Assembly (NCBI GenBank): GCA_041859095.1
Contig: JBHEKY010000011.1
Location: 1 to 64,000 of the forward strand
Direction: 5' to 3'
Source of the DNA: UBA1422 sp041859095
Lineage (GTDB): Bacteria > Bacillota > Clostridia > Peptostreptococcales > Anaerovoracaceae
DNA: 64,000 nt
The first letter of the stretch is position 1. Each line of letters starts with the position of its first letter. Both the position numbers and the translations under genes were made by a program. Shown here piece after piece: positions 53,165 through 62,104 of the stretch. Under the pieces are notes generated by a model. That model was not told the origin of the DNA and did no database searches. It worked only from the letters and a program-made list of their open reading frames with translations.

Positions 53165-54382
53165 ATGATGGATTATTTAGTATTAGGCGGGATAATTGCT
53201 GCTATCGTATTATTGATTGTTAATCTGATTGCTGTAGGTTCATCCCGCAAAGAAACCGTAAACAGTGTTCAGCAGACCATGAAAAACATGTCAGATGTAT
53301 TTTCGGATAATCAAAAATTTACGGTGGAGATACAAAGCCAAAGGTTATTGGAATTAACCAGGCAATTTGAATCAATGGCAAGGACCAACGAACAAAAGTT
53401 AGATAATATTCGAACGACTATGGAGACTCGAATTGCATCACTGCAAGAGGATAATAACAAAAAACTTGAGCAAATGAGGAACACAGTCGATGAAAAATTG
53501 CAGCAAACCTTAGAAGATCGTATTACGAAATCCTTCCAAATTGTCAACGAACAGTTGGACAAGGTCAATAAAAGTTTTGGAGAAATGCAAAACCTTGCCA
53601 CAGGCGTTGGTGATTTAAAACGAGTACTAACCAATGTCAAAACGCGCGGTAATCTTGGAGAGCTTCAACTTGAATCCATTTTAGAACAAATTCTTGCGCC
53701 GGAGCAATACGAAAAAAATATAAGAACAAAAAGCACAGGGGATGAAAAAGTTGAGTTTGCAATAAAATTGCCGGGAGATGGAGATCGAACTGTCTATTTG
53801 CCAATAGATGCGAAGTATCCTGGAGATACTTACGAAAAGCTTCTTGATGCCTATGACAGCGGGGACAAAGATGAAATCAAGCGTTGTGTAAAAGATTTGA
53901 CAAACAGGATTAAATCAGAGGCTAGAGATATCAGAAATAAGTATCTTGAGCCTCCCTATACCACGGATTTTGCCATCATGTTTTTACCGATTGAAGGATT
54001 ATATGCGGAAGTGGTAAAAGCAGGTATGATTGAGGAGTTGCAATCTGCAGAATACAAAGTAAACATTGCAGGCCCCACCACCATGGCAGCATTATTGAAT
54101 AGTCTTCAGATGGGATTTCGAACATTGGCAATCCAAAAACATTCCAGTGAAGTATGGGATACTTTGGCAGCTGTCAAAACCGAATTTAGGAAATTCGGTG
54201 AAGTTCTAGCAAAGACAAGAGAAAACCTCCGCAAAGCAGATGAAAATCTCGAGGAGTTGGTTGGCGCAAGAACAAAGAAAATAAACGTAAAACTAAAGAA
54301 TGTAGAAGTATTGACCGTTGGGAAAACTGAAGAAATACCGGAATCCATTTTGGATTCGGATTTGGAAATAGAAGAGGAGTAG
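53165..54382 (+). CDS. rmuC: DNA recombination protein RmuC
   Basis: RmuC, 405 residues, is a membrane-anchored protein that limits inversion at repeats, with a nuclease-like fold. It has an N-terminal helix (about 3-23), a coiled coil (about 35-140), and the RmuC domain (about 150-360) with GNLGELQLESILEQIL, YLPIDAKYPGD and the later FMPIEGLYAE-type segment seen as MFLPIEGLYAEV. Length is typical. GGAGATATG gives a good start. A phosphoesterase gene follows 8 bases later. Confidence 0.93.
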   Translation: MMDYLVLGGIIAAIVLLIVNLIAVGSSRKETVNSVQQTMKNMSDVFSDNQKFTVEIQSQRLLELTRQFESMARTNEQKLDNIRTTMETRIASLQEDNNKKLEQMRNTVDEKLQQTLEDRITKSFQIVNEQLDKVNKSFGEMQNLATGVGDLKRVLTNVKTRGNLGELQLESILEQILAPEQYEKNIRTKSTGDEKVEFAIKLPGDGDRTVYLPIDAKYPGDTYEKLLDAYDSGDKDEIKRCVKDLTNRIKSEARDIRNKYLEPPYTTDFAIMFLPIEGLYAEVVKAGMIEELQSAEYKVNIAGPTTMAALLNSLQMGFRTLAIQKHSSEVWDTLAAVKTEFRKFGEVLAKTRENLRKADENLEELVGARTKKINVKLKNVEVLTVGKTEEIPESILDSDLEIEEE

Positions 54383-54390
54383 GGATTAAG

Positions 54391-55107
54391 ATGAGCATTT
54401 ATGCCCTTGGAGACTTGCATCTTTCTCTGGGTGACGGAATTGATAAACCAATGGACATTTACGGGGACCAGTGGATTCGTCATGCGGAGCGGCTGAAAAT
54501 AAATTGGCTTGAACAAATTAAAGAAGAAGACACTGTAATTTTAGCCGGTGATATTTCATGGGCGCTTAAATTTACTGAGGCGAAGGCTGATTTGGAATGG
54601 CTTCATAACCTTCCCGGCAAAAAAGTAATCATCAAAGGAAATCATGACCTCTGGTGGACTGGCATTCAAAAAATGAATGTCATGTATGATGACATTATAT
54701 TTTTACATAATTTTTGTGTGGTAGCCGAAGACACAGCAATATGTGGCAGCAGAGGATGGATTTGTCCGGGAACCGATGGTTTTTCTGTTGCAGACAATAA
54801 AATTTATCTACGAGAGTTATTGCGAATCAAACGGTCCATCGAGGATGCAAAGGGCAAAGGTGTGAAACAAATAATTGGTGCCTTGCATTTTCCTCCAACA
54901 AACGACAAACTCCAATCATCAGGATTTACGGATGCCTTTTCAGAAGCAGGCGTCAGTACCGTTGTATACGGCCATTTGCACGGATCTGAAACGTATCATA
55001 AAGGGTTACAAGGATATTATAACGGTGTGGAATATAAGCTGGTATCTTTGGATTACTTAAAATGCAAGCCATATCTATTAAAGACAGGAGGCACTTCAAA
55101 TGATTAA
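54391..55107 (+). CDS. Calcineurin-type metallophosphoesterase
   Basis: A 238-residue soluble phosphoesterase. Metal-binding motifs are in order: GDLHLSLGDG (D-x-H), ILAGDISWA, IIKGNHDLWW, LHFPPTN and VVYGHLHGS. It resembles cytoplasmic bacterial enzymes of unknown substrate annotated as Ser/Thr phosphatase-like or YkuE-like. No signal peptide is visible. It overlaps deoB by 8 bases, so the operon from recX or tcdA may run into deoB. AGGGATTAAG is the ribosome site. Confidence 0.88.
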   Translation: MSIYALGDLHLSLGDGIDKPMDIYGDQWIRHAERLKINWLEQIKEEDTVILAGDISWALKFTEAKADLEWLHNLPGKKVIIKGNHDLWWTGIQKMNVMYDDIIFLHNFCVVAEDTAICGSRGWICPGTDGFSVADNKIYLRELLRIKRSIEDAKGKGVKQIIGALHFPPTNDKLQSSGFTDAFSEAGVSTVVYGHLHGSETYHKGLQGYYNGVEYKLVSLDYLKCKPYLLKTGGTSND

Positions 55108-56272
55108 TCGAGTGATTCTAATTGTTATGGATAGTGTGGGTATAGGTGCTCTACCTGATGCCACACAATTTGGCGACTTTGGCGCAGATACTTTGGGGCA
55201 TATTGTGGATCATCATCCAACTCTTATCATTCCAAATCTACAAAAACTTGGTTTTGGTAATATTGATGGTGCCGCTGCTGGTAGACTTGCGGTACGTAAC
55301 CCGATTGGTGCTTTTGGGAGAGCTGCAGAAATCTCCAGAGGCAAGGACACCATCACCGGACATTGGGAGATTGCCGGCTTGCAAACCGAAATCCCATTTC
55401 AGACATTTCCAGATGGTTTTCCAAAGAAGTTTATAAATCAGTTCGAACAAGAGATAGGCTCCAAAATATTGGGTAATTATGCTGCATCAGGAACTGTAAT
55501 CATTGATGAACTTGGCCCGGAGCATGAAAAAACCGGAAAACCAATTGTATATACTTCGGCGGACAGTGTTTTTCAAATTGCAGCAAACACTGAAATAATA
55601 CCCCTTGAACGGTTATACGAAATATGTGAGATTGCAAGGAAAATGCTACAAGGCGAATATGCATGTGGAAGAGTAATCGCACGACCATATATTTTGCAAG
55701 ATGGAAAACGTACCCGTACATCGGATCGGCGAGATTATGCAGTCACGCCACCAGAACCAACCTTATTGAATTTAATTCAAGATACCGGTAAAACGGTTTG
55801 GGCAATCGGGAAAATTGGAGATATATTTAATCAAACAGGTATTTCAAACTCTATTCATACCGAAAGCAACGCAGACGGTGTGCAAAAAACAGTTGATGCG
55901 ATTACTATGAATTTCAATGGATTAATCTTCACCAATTTAGTGGACTTCGATTCCAAATTCGGACACAGAAGAGATCCTGAAGGTTATGCTCTTGCCATTG
56001 AAGAATTTGACCGCGGTCTTTCTTCAGTTCTAGACGCTCTGAAAACAGATGATTTGTTAGTACTCTGTGCAGATCACGGAAATGATCCGATTCATACAGG
56101 CTGGGATCACACTCGGGAGTATATACCGATGGTTTTCTATGGAAAACAAGTTAAATCGGGAGTCAATATTGGAACGCGACCTACTTTTGCGGATTTGGGT
56201 GCAACAATATCAGATGTATTATCCGCAGGTAAAACATCAATTGGTGAAAGCTTCATGAACGAAATACTATAA
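55100..56272 (+). CDS. deoB: Phosphopentomutase
   Basis: DeoB, 390 residues, interconverts (deoxy)ribose 1- and 5-phosphates, linking nucleoside breakdown with the pentose phosphate pathway. It has the alkaline-phosphatase fold with metal-binding IVMDSVGIGALPDA, the catalytic Thr in SRGKDTITGHWEIAG, and LCADHGNDP plus GWDHTREYIP. Length is typical. GGAGG lies before the start, and it overlaps the phosphoesterase gene. Two phosphorylases that would feed it are encoded nearby: 57476 (pyrimidine) and 62504 (purine, opposite strand). Confidence 0.96.
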   Translation: MINRVILIVMDSVGIGALPDATQFGDFGADTLGHIVDHHPTLIIPNLQKLGFGNIDGAAAGRLAVRNPIGAFGRAAEISRGKDTITGHWEIAGLQTEIPFQTFPDGFPKKFINQFEQEIGSKILGNYAASGTVIIDELGPEHEKTGKPIVYTSADSVFQIAANTEIIPLERLYEICEIARKMLQGEYACGRVIARPYILQDGKRTRTSDRRDYAVTPPEPTLLNLIQDTGKTVWAIGKIGDIFNQTGISNSIHTESNADGVQKTVDAITMNFNGLIFTNLVDFDSKFGHRRDPEGYALAIEEFDRGLSSVLDALKTDDLLVLCADHGNDPIHTGWDHTREYIPMVFYGKQVKSGVNIGTRPTFADLGATISDVLSAGKTSIGESFMNEIL

Positions 56273-56312
56273 TCAAGAAGGGGTATCGATTACCATAATA
56301 TTACATTATTGG

Positions 56313-56341
56313 TTGACATTTACTAGTAAATATGGTATATT
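56313..56341 (+). promoter_or_regulatory. Sigma-A-type promoter of the NlpC/P60 gene
   Basis: TTGACA (56313-56318), a 17-base spacer and TATATT (56336-56341). A 17-base palindrome (56333-56349) covers the -10 and the start site, which suggests repression there. Confidence 0.75.
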
Positions 56342-56349
56342 TTATACCA
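56333..56349 (+). repeat. Palindrome on the -10 of the NlpC/P60 promoter
   Basis: TGGTATA and TATACCA form perfect 7-base arms around the centre TTT. Confidence 0.55.
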
Positions 56350-56382
56350 GCGTAATTATTGTCTTTTGGATGGAGGAGAATA

Positions 56383-57411
56383 ATGAACAGCAAAAAACAT
56401 ACAGTGATCATATCAAGCATCCTCTTTTCATTAATACTAATGGGATTCGGGATTTTTTATCAAGTCTTTTATAATACTTCAGCATCAGCTGTTGTGTCTG
56501 AAGATGCCTCAAACGAAACAGAAAAAATAATCACGACTGCTACTGTTTCTGACCCTTCCTCTAATCCGAACGGCTATGTCTCCACAAAAAGTCTATATTA
56601 TATTTATATGTCAAGCAAATGGTCACGAATGAAACGGAATGAACCAACCGATTATTTGACTACTCAGTACATTGCTCTGAATACATCGGGATTAAATATA
56701 AACAGATATCCATCAAATCAAATTGGCACAACCAAAGCAGCTACACCGCTAAAAACAGGCCCAGGCATTACATATAGCACTGTCGTTCAATTGCCTCAAA
56801 AAAAATCGCTTGAACTAATTGGAGACATTGTCAATCCAGCAGGCGAAAAATGGTTGATGTACAAATATGCTTATGCAATCTATTATGTTGCATCGAATGA
56901 CATAGAAATAAGTGTGCCACTAACTACGCCAATAATAAGTACTTCAACATTAAAACCAAAAACCACTACTCCTCCTGCACCGACCGCTCCACCAATTTCT
57001 ACACCAACAACCACTACAGAAAATGCCCAAAAGATTGTTGCTTTAGCATATTCTAAACTGGGATTTGCTTACGTTTATGGTGCAAGCGGACCGAATTCCT
57101 TTGATTGCAGCGGATTTGTTTATTGGGTTGTGAACAATAGTGGGATACCGGGGTTAAGTGTTCCTAGGACCTCCCAAGCATTATATCAACAGTATCAGTC
57201 CTATAACATAGGGACAAATATTGCCGATGCACACCCCGGCGATATCATTTTATTTAGCAAAGACGGACGGATTGCACATTCTGCAATATACTACAAGGAC
57301 AGCAAAATGATCCATGCAAGCGAACCATCAACCGGTGTAATCTTAACTACAGTTGCTTATTCAACATCGAATAAAAGTGTTTTTGCAATCATCAGATTGC
57401 CAGGTGTATGA
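56383..57411 (+). CDS. NlpC/P60 cell-wall hydrolase with SH3-like domain
   Basis: A 342-residue exported protein. It has an N-terminal signal/anchor (about 8-30), an SH3-like domain (about 115-185, TKAATPLKTGPGITYSTV), a Thr/Pro-rich linker (about 190-225), and an NlpC/P60 peptidase domain (about 225-342) that cuts peptide stems in peptidoglycan. The catalytic Cys lies in NSFDCSGFVYWV, the His in RIAHSAIYY. ATG 56383 follows GGAGGAG by 4-5 bases; an earlier ATG at 56359 lies before that ribosome site. It has its own promoter with a palindrome. Confidence 0.9.
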   Translation: MNSKKHTVIISSILFSLILMGFGIFYQVFYNTSASAVVSEDASNETEKIITTATVSDPSSNPNGYVSTKSLYYIYMSSKWSRMKRNEPTDYLTTQYIALNTSGLNINRYPSNQIGTTKAATPLKTGPGITYSTVVQLPQKKSLELIGDIVNPAGEKWLMYKYAYAIYYVASNDIEISVPLTTPIISTSTLKPKTTTPPAPTAPPISTPTTTTENAQKIVALAYSKLGFAYVYGASGPNSFDCSGFVYWVVNNSGIPGLSVPRTSQALYQQYQSYNIGTNIADAHPGDIILFSKDGRIAHSAIYYKDSKMIHASEPSTGVILTTVAYSTSNKSVFAIIRLPGV

Positions 57412-57475
57412 GTTGGATAGTACTAGATTATAATATTATTATGTTAACTTTAATGAATGAATGCGAGGCCATCCA

Positions 57476-58783
57476 ATGAATATGAACGATATCATCTATA
57501 AAAAGAGAATCGGAGAAAAGCTCTCAAAGCCCGAAATCCAATTCTTTATTGATGGATATACAAGCGGTGATATCCCTGATTATCAAGCATCCGCATTATT
57601 GATGGCCATCATGTTTCAAAAATTGTCTATGGAAGAAACGGTTTGTTTCACGGAAGCGATGAAGTTATCGGGTGACATCGTAGACCTATCCGCCATCCAT
57701 GGAATTAAAGTAGACAAACACAGTACGGGAGGAGTGGGGGACAAAACAACTTTAGTAGTCGGCCCCATCGCCGCCGCATGTGGAGTTCCTATTGCAAAAA
57801 TGAGTGGTCGAGGGCTTGGTTTCACAGGAGGTACTGTTGACAAAATGGAATCTATTCCAGGGATGCAAACAACCATGGAGTCTGATTCCTTCATGAAACA
57901 GGTGAATGAAATCGGACTTGCAGTGATTGGTCAAACCGGCCATATCGCTCCGGCAGATAAGAAGTTATATGCATTACGAGATGTCACAGCAACGATTGAC
58001 AATCTGAGCCTTATATCAGCCAGTATCATGAGTAAGAAACTAGCAGCTGGTGCAGATGCGATTTTATTAGATGTTAAATGCGGAAGTGGCGCATTTATGA
58101 AAACCCAAGATGAAGCAGTTGCTTTGGCTGAAATGATGGTATCGATTGGAAACCTTAGTGGAAAGAAAACGATTGCCGCGGTTACTGACATGTCTCAACC
58201 TTTGGGATTGGCTGTCGGGAATGCGTTAGAAGTGATGGAGGCAATCCATACACTAAAGGGAGAAGGTCCTGATGACATCACAGAATTGTCAATAGAGCTG
58301 GCAGGAATTATGATCTTCCTTGGTCAGAAAGCTGATTCCCCAGAAGACGGAAAACGAATGGCAAGCGATGCGATTCTGAACGGAACCGCACTCGAAAAAT
58401 TTTCTAAATTTGTAGCGTATCAAGGTGGTAATCCTACTATCATTTCTAATGAAAGGCTATTTCCGGAGGCAACATTCCGTTTGGATTTAATAGCTCCCAT
58501 AGATGGATTTATCGGTTCTATCGATGCAAATATCATTGGTTTAGCCTCTCAACATACCGGTGCAGGTCGAACCGTAATGGGAGAAGAAATTGATATGTCA
58601 GCCGGGATTCTTCTCAAGAAAAAAGTAGGGGACATCGTAAAATCCGGAGAAATCATGGCGCATATTCAGGGACAAAACAAATTAAAGGTCGAAGCTGGAT
58701 TCAATGAATCCACACGCGCTTTCAAGATTCAGCAGACAATTCCACAAAAGAACAAACTCATTTATGATATTATTGGAAATTAG
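57476..58783 (+). CDS. pdp: Pyrimidine-nucleoside phosphorylase
   Basis: A 435-residue enzyme that splits thymidine, uridine or deoxyuridine with phosphate. The glycosyltransferase-family motif is KVDKHSTGGVGDKTT, followed by KMSGRGLGFTGGTVDKMES and SKKLAAGADAILLDVKCGSGAF. Length fits the Pdp/DeoA family; the Bacillota type (Pdp) acts on both uridine and thymidine. ATG 57476 is chosen because GAGG lies 7 bases upstream; ATG 57461 is in frame but before it. The gene is 64 bases after the NlpC gene and ends at a strong terminator. Confidence 0.94.
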   Translation: MNMNDIIYKKRIGEKLSKPEIQFFIDGYTSGDIPDYQASALLMAIMFQKLSMEETVCFTEAMKLSGDIVDLSAIHGIKVDKHSTGGVGDKTTLVVGPIAAACGVPIAKMSGRGLGFTGGTVDKMESIPGMQTTMESDSFMKQVNEIGLAVIGQTGHIAPADKKLYALRDVTATIDNLSLISASIMSKKLAAGADAILLDVKCGSGAFMKTQDEAVALAEMMVSIGNLSGKKTIAAVTDMSQPLGLAVGNALEVMEAIHTLKGEGPDDITELSIELAGIMIFLGQKADSPEDGKRMASDAILNGTALEKFSKFVAYQGGNPTIISNERLFPEATFRLDLIAPIDGFIGSIDANIIGLASQHTGAGRTVMGEEIDMSAGILLKKKVGDIVKSGEIMAHIQGQNKLKVEAGFNESTRAFKIQQTIPQKNKLIYDIIGN

Positions 58784-58786
58784 AAA

Positions 58787-58825
58787 AAAAGGTTCCTGAT
58801 GCTACGTTGGTAGCAGGAACCTTTT
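58787..58825. terminator. Bidirectional terminator between pdp and the M29 aminopeptidase
   Basis: AAAAGGTTCCTG and CAGGAACCTTTT pair perfectly, extended by CTAC/GTAG with a 3-base bulge. It serves two convergent genes. Confidence 0.9.
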
Positions 58826-58841
58826 GATTTTTTTGTCTTAC

Positions 58842-59951
58842 TTATTTGAGATTTTCGGGGTTTAGACATTCTAATTCAGGGATAACGAAGATACCATCTT
58901 TACGTATTAGCACGTCGTCAAAGTAAATTTCACCTCCACAGTAATCCTCTCTTTGAATCATCACGAGATCCCAGTGAACTGCGGATTTGTTTCCGTTGAA
59001 GGCATCCTCATAGGAACTACCGGGGGTAAGATGGAAGCTACCGGCGATTTTTTCATCGAAGAGGGTATCTTTCATAGGATGAAGGATATATGGGTTTACA
59101 CCGATTGCGAATTCTCCAAAATACCTTGCATTCTCGTCCGTATCCAACAATTGGTTGATTCGAGTCGTATTGTTGGATGTTGCTTCAATAATCTTTCCAT
59201 CTTGTACCTTGAAAACAATATTTTCATAGGTGAATCCTTGCTCTTCCGAAGGGGTATTGTATGAAATGATTCCATTCATGGATTCCCGAACCGGTGCAGT
59301 GTATACTTCGCCATCCGGGATGTTTTTTTCTCCGCTGCACTTAATGGCAGGAATCCCTTTAATAGAAAAACTAAGGTCCGTTCCTGGTCCCACCAATCGA
59401 ACTTTGTCAGTTCTCTCCATTAAGGCAACTAATTGATCCATAGCCCTTCCCATTTTGGAATAATCTAATGTGCAGACATCATAATAGAAGTCCGTAAAGG
59501 CCTCTAAGCTGGTATTTGAGAGTTGCGCCATTGAATCGTTAGGATATCGCATGACGACCCATTTGGTATGGTTGACACGGTAATCCAGAGTTGGTTGAAG
59601 TGCTTGATAATAAAGATTTTGTTTTTCCGCTGGAACGTCCGCAAGTTCTGAGGAGTTTGAGGTGCCTCGCACTGCAATGTATGCTTGCATGCCTTTCATT
59701 TGTGCCAATTGGATTTCATTAGCGAATGCGATTTGCTCTTGTTGGCATCCCAGCATGATTTCACGTGTCATTTGCGAATCTCTAATTTCAACAAATGGTA
59801 TGCCACCTACACGATAAATTTCTTTGATAATCTGTTTCACCAACGGTCTTGTTGACTCTCCCTCATAGCTAACCAGTACCTTTTCGCCTGGTTGTATCTC
59901 GCAAGAGTATTCGACCAGTAATTTAGCCAATTTCAATATTCTTGTATCCAT
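58842..59951 (-). CDS. M29 family aminopeptidase (AmpS-like)
   Basis: A 369-residue metallo-aminopeptidase of clan M29, which removes N-terminal residues in the cytoplasm and uses two metal ions. VLVSYEGESTRPLVKQI and FVEIRDSQMTREIM occur in the N-terminal half; the C-terminal half has GPGTDLSFSIKG, IPDGEVYTAPVRES and SAVHWDLVMIQ with metal ligands. ATG 59951 follows AGGAGA by 6 bases; a longer reading to 59999 lacks a ribosome site. It is divergent from the lipid kinase gene. Confidence 0.9.
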   Translation of the reverse strand: MDTRILKLAKLLVEYSCEIQPGEKVLVSYEGESTRPLVKQIIKEIYRVGGIPFVEIRDSQMTREIMLGCQQEQIAFANEIQLAQMKGMQAYIAVRGTSNSSELADVPAEKQNLYYQALQPTLDYRVNHTKWVVMRYPNDSMAQLSNTSLEAFTDFYYDVCTLDYSKMGRAMDQLVALMERTDKVRLVGPGTDLSFSIKGIPAIKCSGEKNIPDGEVYTAPVRESMNGIISYNTPSEEQGFTYENIVFKVQDGKIIEATSNNTTRINQLLDTDENARYFGEFAIGVNPYILHPMKDTLFDEKIAGSFHLTPGSSYEDAFNGNKSAVHWDLVMIQREDYCGGEIYFDDVLIRKDGIFVIPELECLNPENLK

Positions 59952-60028
59952 ATTTGTTCTCCTATCTAAAGAAAATAATATTGTTCTTATATTATACATG
60001 ATTATCAGAGATTTAAATAATATTTCTG

Positions 60029-60057
60029 TTGCTAATCTGACCGTTTATTTGTAAAAT
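60029..60057 (+). promoter_or_regulatory. Promoter of the lipid kinase gene
   Basis: TTGCTA (60029-60034), a 17-base spacer and TAAAAT (60052-60057). The -10 ends 6 bases before the ATG at 60064. Confidence 0.6.
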
Positions 60058-60063
60058 GTCATC

Positions 60064-61020
60064 ATGAGAAAAATATTTATTTTAAACCCAGCCGCGGGAC
60101 AAGGCGGTGCTTCTGAGTTTGTAGAAATAATTATGAAGGCAGCAAATGCCCTGGGAGAACCCGTAGAAACCTATTTTACTCAGGGAATCAAGGATGCCGA
60201 GAGATATGTAAGAACCGTATGCCAGGGCAAGTTGCCTGAGGAAGCGGTTCGTTTTTACGCATGTGGTGGTGATGGTACCCTTAACGAAGTAGTCAATGGC
60301 TGTTTCGGTTTTCCAAATGTAGAAATTGGTCTTGTACCAACAGGCACAGGCAACGACTACGTCCGGGATTATAACAAACCTGAAGCTTTTTTAGATATCG
60401 AAGATCAGTTAAAAGGTAAAAGTGTTTCGGTTGATCTATTTCGATATACTGGACTAATTGATGGGAAAGAACAAAGCAGGTACTGTGCCAACATGATGAA
60501 CATCGGATTTGACGCCAACGTGGTGTATCGAGTTGCTAAACTTAAGAAATTTCCACTCATAGGTGGCTCACTGGCGTATATGCTGGGGATTTTTATCGAA
60601 CTGGTTGAGAAGAATGGTACGAATCTAAAACTTGAGTTTGAAGATGGTACCGGATACGATGGGAAAATGCTTTTAGTCGCCGTTGCAATCGGAAGCTTCT
60701 GTGGTGGAGGTATTAAAGGATTACCACTGGCGAAAGCCAACGATGGACTCTTAGATGTTCAAATAATCAAAGATGCTAGCAGACGACTCTTTGTCCAGTT
60801 ATTGCCAAAATATGTCAAAGGTACACATCTAGAAGATAAAAAGGCACAGAAGTTAATAGTGTACAAACAAATGAAACAGATTAATATTACACCCAATGCA
60901 GGAAACACTCGTATTTGTGTCGATGGTGAAATTGAGATCGCCGGATCAATGAAAATAGAGATTGTGCCAAACTCCATGGATTTTATTATCCCGGACTTCA
61001 AAGTTAAGCCTTCCAAATAG
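60064..61020 (+). CDS. Diacylglycerol kinase-family lipid kinase
   Basis: A 318-residue enzyme of the DagK/LCB5/YegS family. The N-terminal FILNPAAGQGG and the CGGDGTLNEVVNGC motif are diagnostic, and GTGNDYVRDY follows; the C-terminal domain has the ARIGSFCGGGIKGLPLAKA-like segment VAIGSFCGGGIKGLP. It likely phosphorylates diacylglycerol or a related lipid. No Shine-Dalgarno sequence precedes the ATG and the -10 lies 6 bases upstream, so the transcript may be leaderless. A tRNA gene begins 20 bases after the stop. Confidence 0.9.
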   Translation: MRKIFILNPAAGQGGASEFVEIIMKAANALGEPVETYFTQGIKDAERYVRTVCQGKLPEEAVRFYACGGDGTLNEVVNGCFGFPNVEIGLVPTGTGNDYVRDYNKPEAFLDIEDQLKGKSVSVDLFRYTGLIDGKEQSRYCANMMNIGFDANVVYRVAKLKKFPLIGGSLAYMLGIFIELVEKNGTNLKLEFEDGTGYDGKMLLVAVAIGSFCGGGIKGLPLAKANDGLLDVQIIKDASRRLFVQLLPKYVKGTHLEDKKAQKLIVYKQMKQINITPNAGNTRICVDGEIEIAGSMKIEIVPNSMDFIIPDFKVKPSK

Positions 61021-61040
61021 GCTTCCAACATATTTCATAC

Positions 61041-61129
61041 GGAGGGTTATCGAAGTGGTCATAACGGGGCTGACTCGAAATCAGTTTGTCTTCACGGACA
61101 CGTGGGTTCGAATCCCACACCCTCCGCCA
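61041..61129 (+). tRNA. tRNA-Ser, anticodon CGA
   Basis: An 89-base class II tRNA with CCA encoded. The acceptor arms GGAGGGT and ACCCTCC pair fully. The anticodon loop CTCGAAA has anticodon CGA (reading UCG), flanked by CTGA and TCAG. A long variable arm fits serine. The T arm is GTGGG TTCGAAT CCCAC. I see no clear promoter between the lipid kinase stop and the tRNA. Confidence 0.95.
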
Positions 61130-61144
61130 AACGAGCAAAGCTCA

Positions 61145-61180
61145 AGTAAAAGCCATTGTTTTTCAATGGCTTTTACTTTA
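61145..61180. terminator. Terminator after tRNA-Ser and the permease gene
   Basis: Fourteen-base perfect arms (61145-61158 and 61164-61177) around a 5-base T loop, followed by T-rich sequence. It lies between convergent genes. Confidence 0.85.
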
Positions 61181-61207
61181 CATTCAGTGCTTCGCTTCTG
61201 TTGGTAT

Positions 61208-62104
61208 TCATTGACGCATAGAAACAGCAGGAGGGTTGGTCATATAGGCATTGATACTGAATCCAATGACAATAATTAGACCTGCCAGAATCTGAATCGG
61301 AGCAAAACTACCTTCTAAAAAGATATCCAATAGTACTCCGCCTGTAATTTGACCTATAAATAAGAGTAATGTCATGGAATATGATGATACATGGTGAATC
61401 AGAAAAGTTGAAAAGGTGACAACCAACACGCCGAGAATACCTCCGGTGAAAATCCATAAGTTGATGATACGAATCTCAGCGTAGGGGATATGCCCAGGAA
61501 AACCTAAAACGGCAAATACAAGGACGGACCCAATCAAACCCACAAGATGATTATACCAGGCGGATAATGATGCGGTGGAACGCTTGCCAAGCGCACCGTT
61601 GATGGTTCTGGAAATGACAACCGTCAGACCAGTAATCAGCGCTAAGCAAATCGGTAGGATGCTTTCTGCGGAGAATCCCCAAAGCATCAGAATGATACCA
61701 AAAGCTGCCACAATCAACCCGGGGATTTGTTTTTTATTCAACGGCCGTTTTTGCATCTCGAAAAGCCCAAAATGATCGACAACCAGAGAAGAAACTGCTT
61801 GCCCTAATAGACCCAGTGCAACCAATGCAGTTACACTGATTTTGGCATATGCAGCATTAAACAGGATTACAGTAGCAATTCCAAAAAAACCTCCCGAATA
61901 GAATTTGAGAGGGATTTTTGCATGCTGAAAGGGTACTTGTTTCTTTGCTGTGAGGATAACGCTTGATGCTGCCAGTCCGATAAGGTGTATGACAACACAG
62001 GATAAATATAGACCGATGAACAGACCCAAACGACCATTGACAACCACCATGATTGCCAGAATGCCACCTGTGAGTACCGTGAATATGTAATAAATTGAAA
62101 TCAC
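61208..62104 (-). CDS. YdcZ (DUF606) DMT-superfamily permease, two-repeat form
   Basis: A 298-residue membrane protein with about ten helices. It consists of two tandem DUF606/YdcZ-type halves (about 1-140 and 150-290), each starting with a short helix followed by Asn-Gly or Asn-Gly-Ala (VNGRLG; TINGAL). YdcZ proteins are small permeases of unknown substrate. The gene starts inside the stop of the DtxR-type regulator gene (4-base overlap), so the two are translationally coupled. GAGGTGA lies before the ATG. Confidence 0.85.
   Translation of the reverse strand: MISIYYIFTVLTGGILAIMVVVNGRLGLFIGLYLSCVVIHLIGLAASSVILTAKKQVPFQHAKIPLKFYSGGFFGIATVILFNAAYAKISVTALVALGLLGQAVSSLVVDHFGLFEMQKRPLNKKQIPGLIVAAFGIILMLWGFSAESILPICLALITGLTVVISRTINGALGKRSTASLSAWYNHLVGLIGSVLVFAVLGFPGHIPYAEIRIINLWIFTGGILGVLVVTFSTFLIHHVSSYSMTLLLFIGQITGGVLLDIFLEGSFAPIQILAGLIIVIGFSINAYMTNPPAVSMRQ

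Noticed and set aside
61041..61129. Selenocysteine tRNA (class II, long variable arm)
   Set aside because: The anticodon is CGA, not TCA, and the acceptor and D arms have normal serine-tRNA lengths.
60962..61279. Open reading frame over the tRNA-Ser gene
   Set aside because: It covers a structured tRNA and the end of the lipid kinase in other frames, with no ribosome site.
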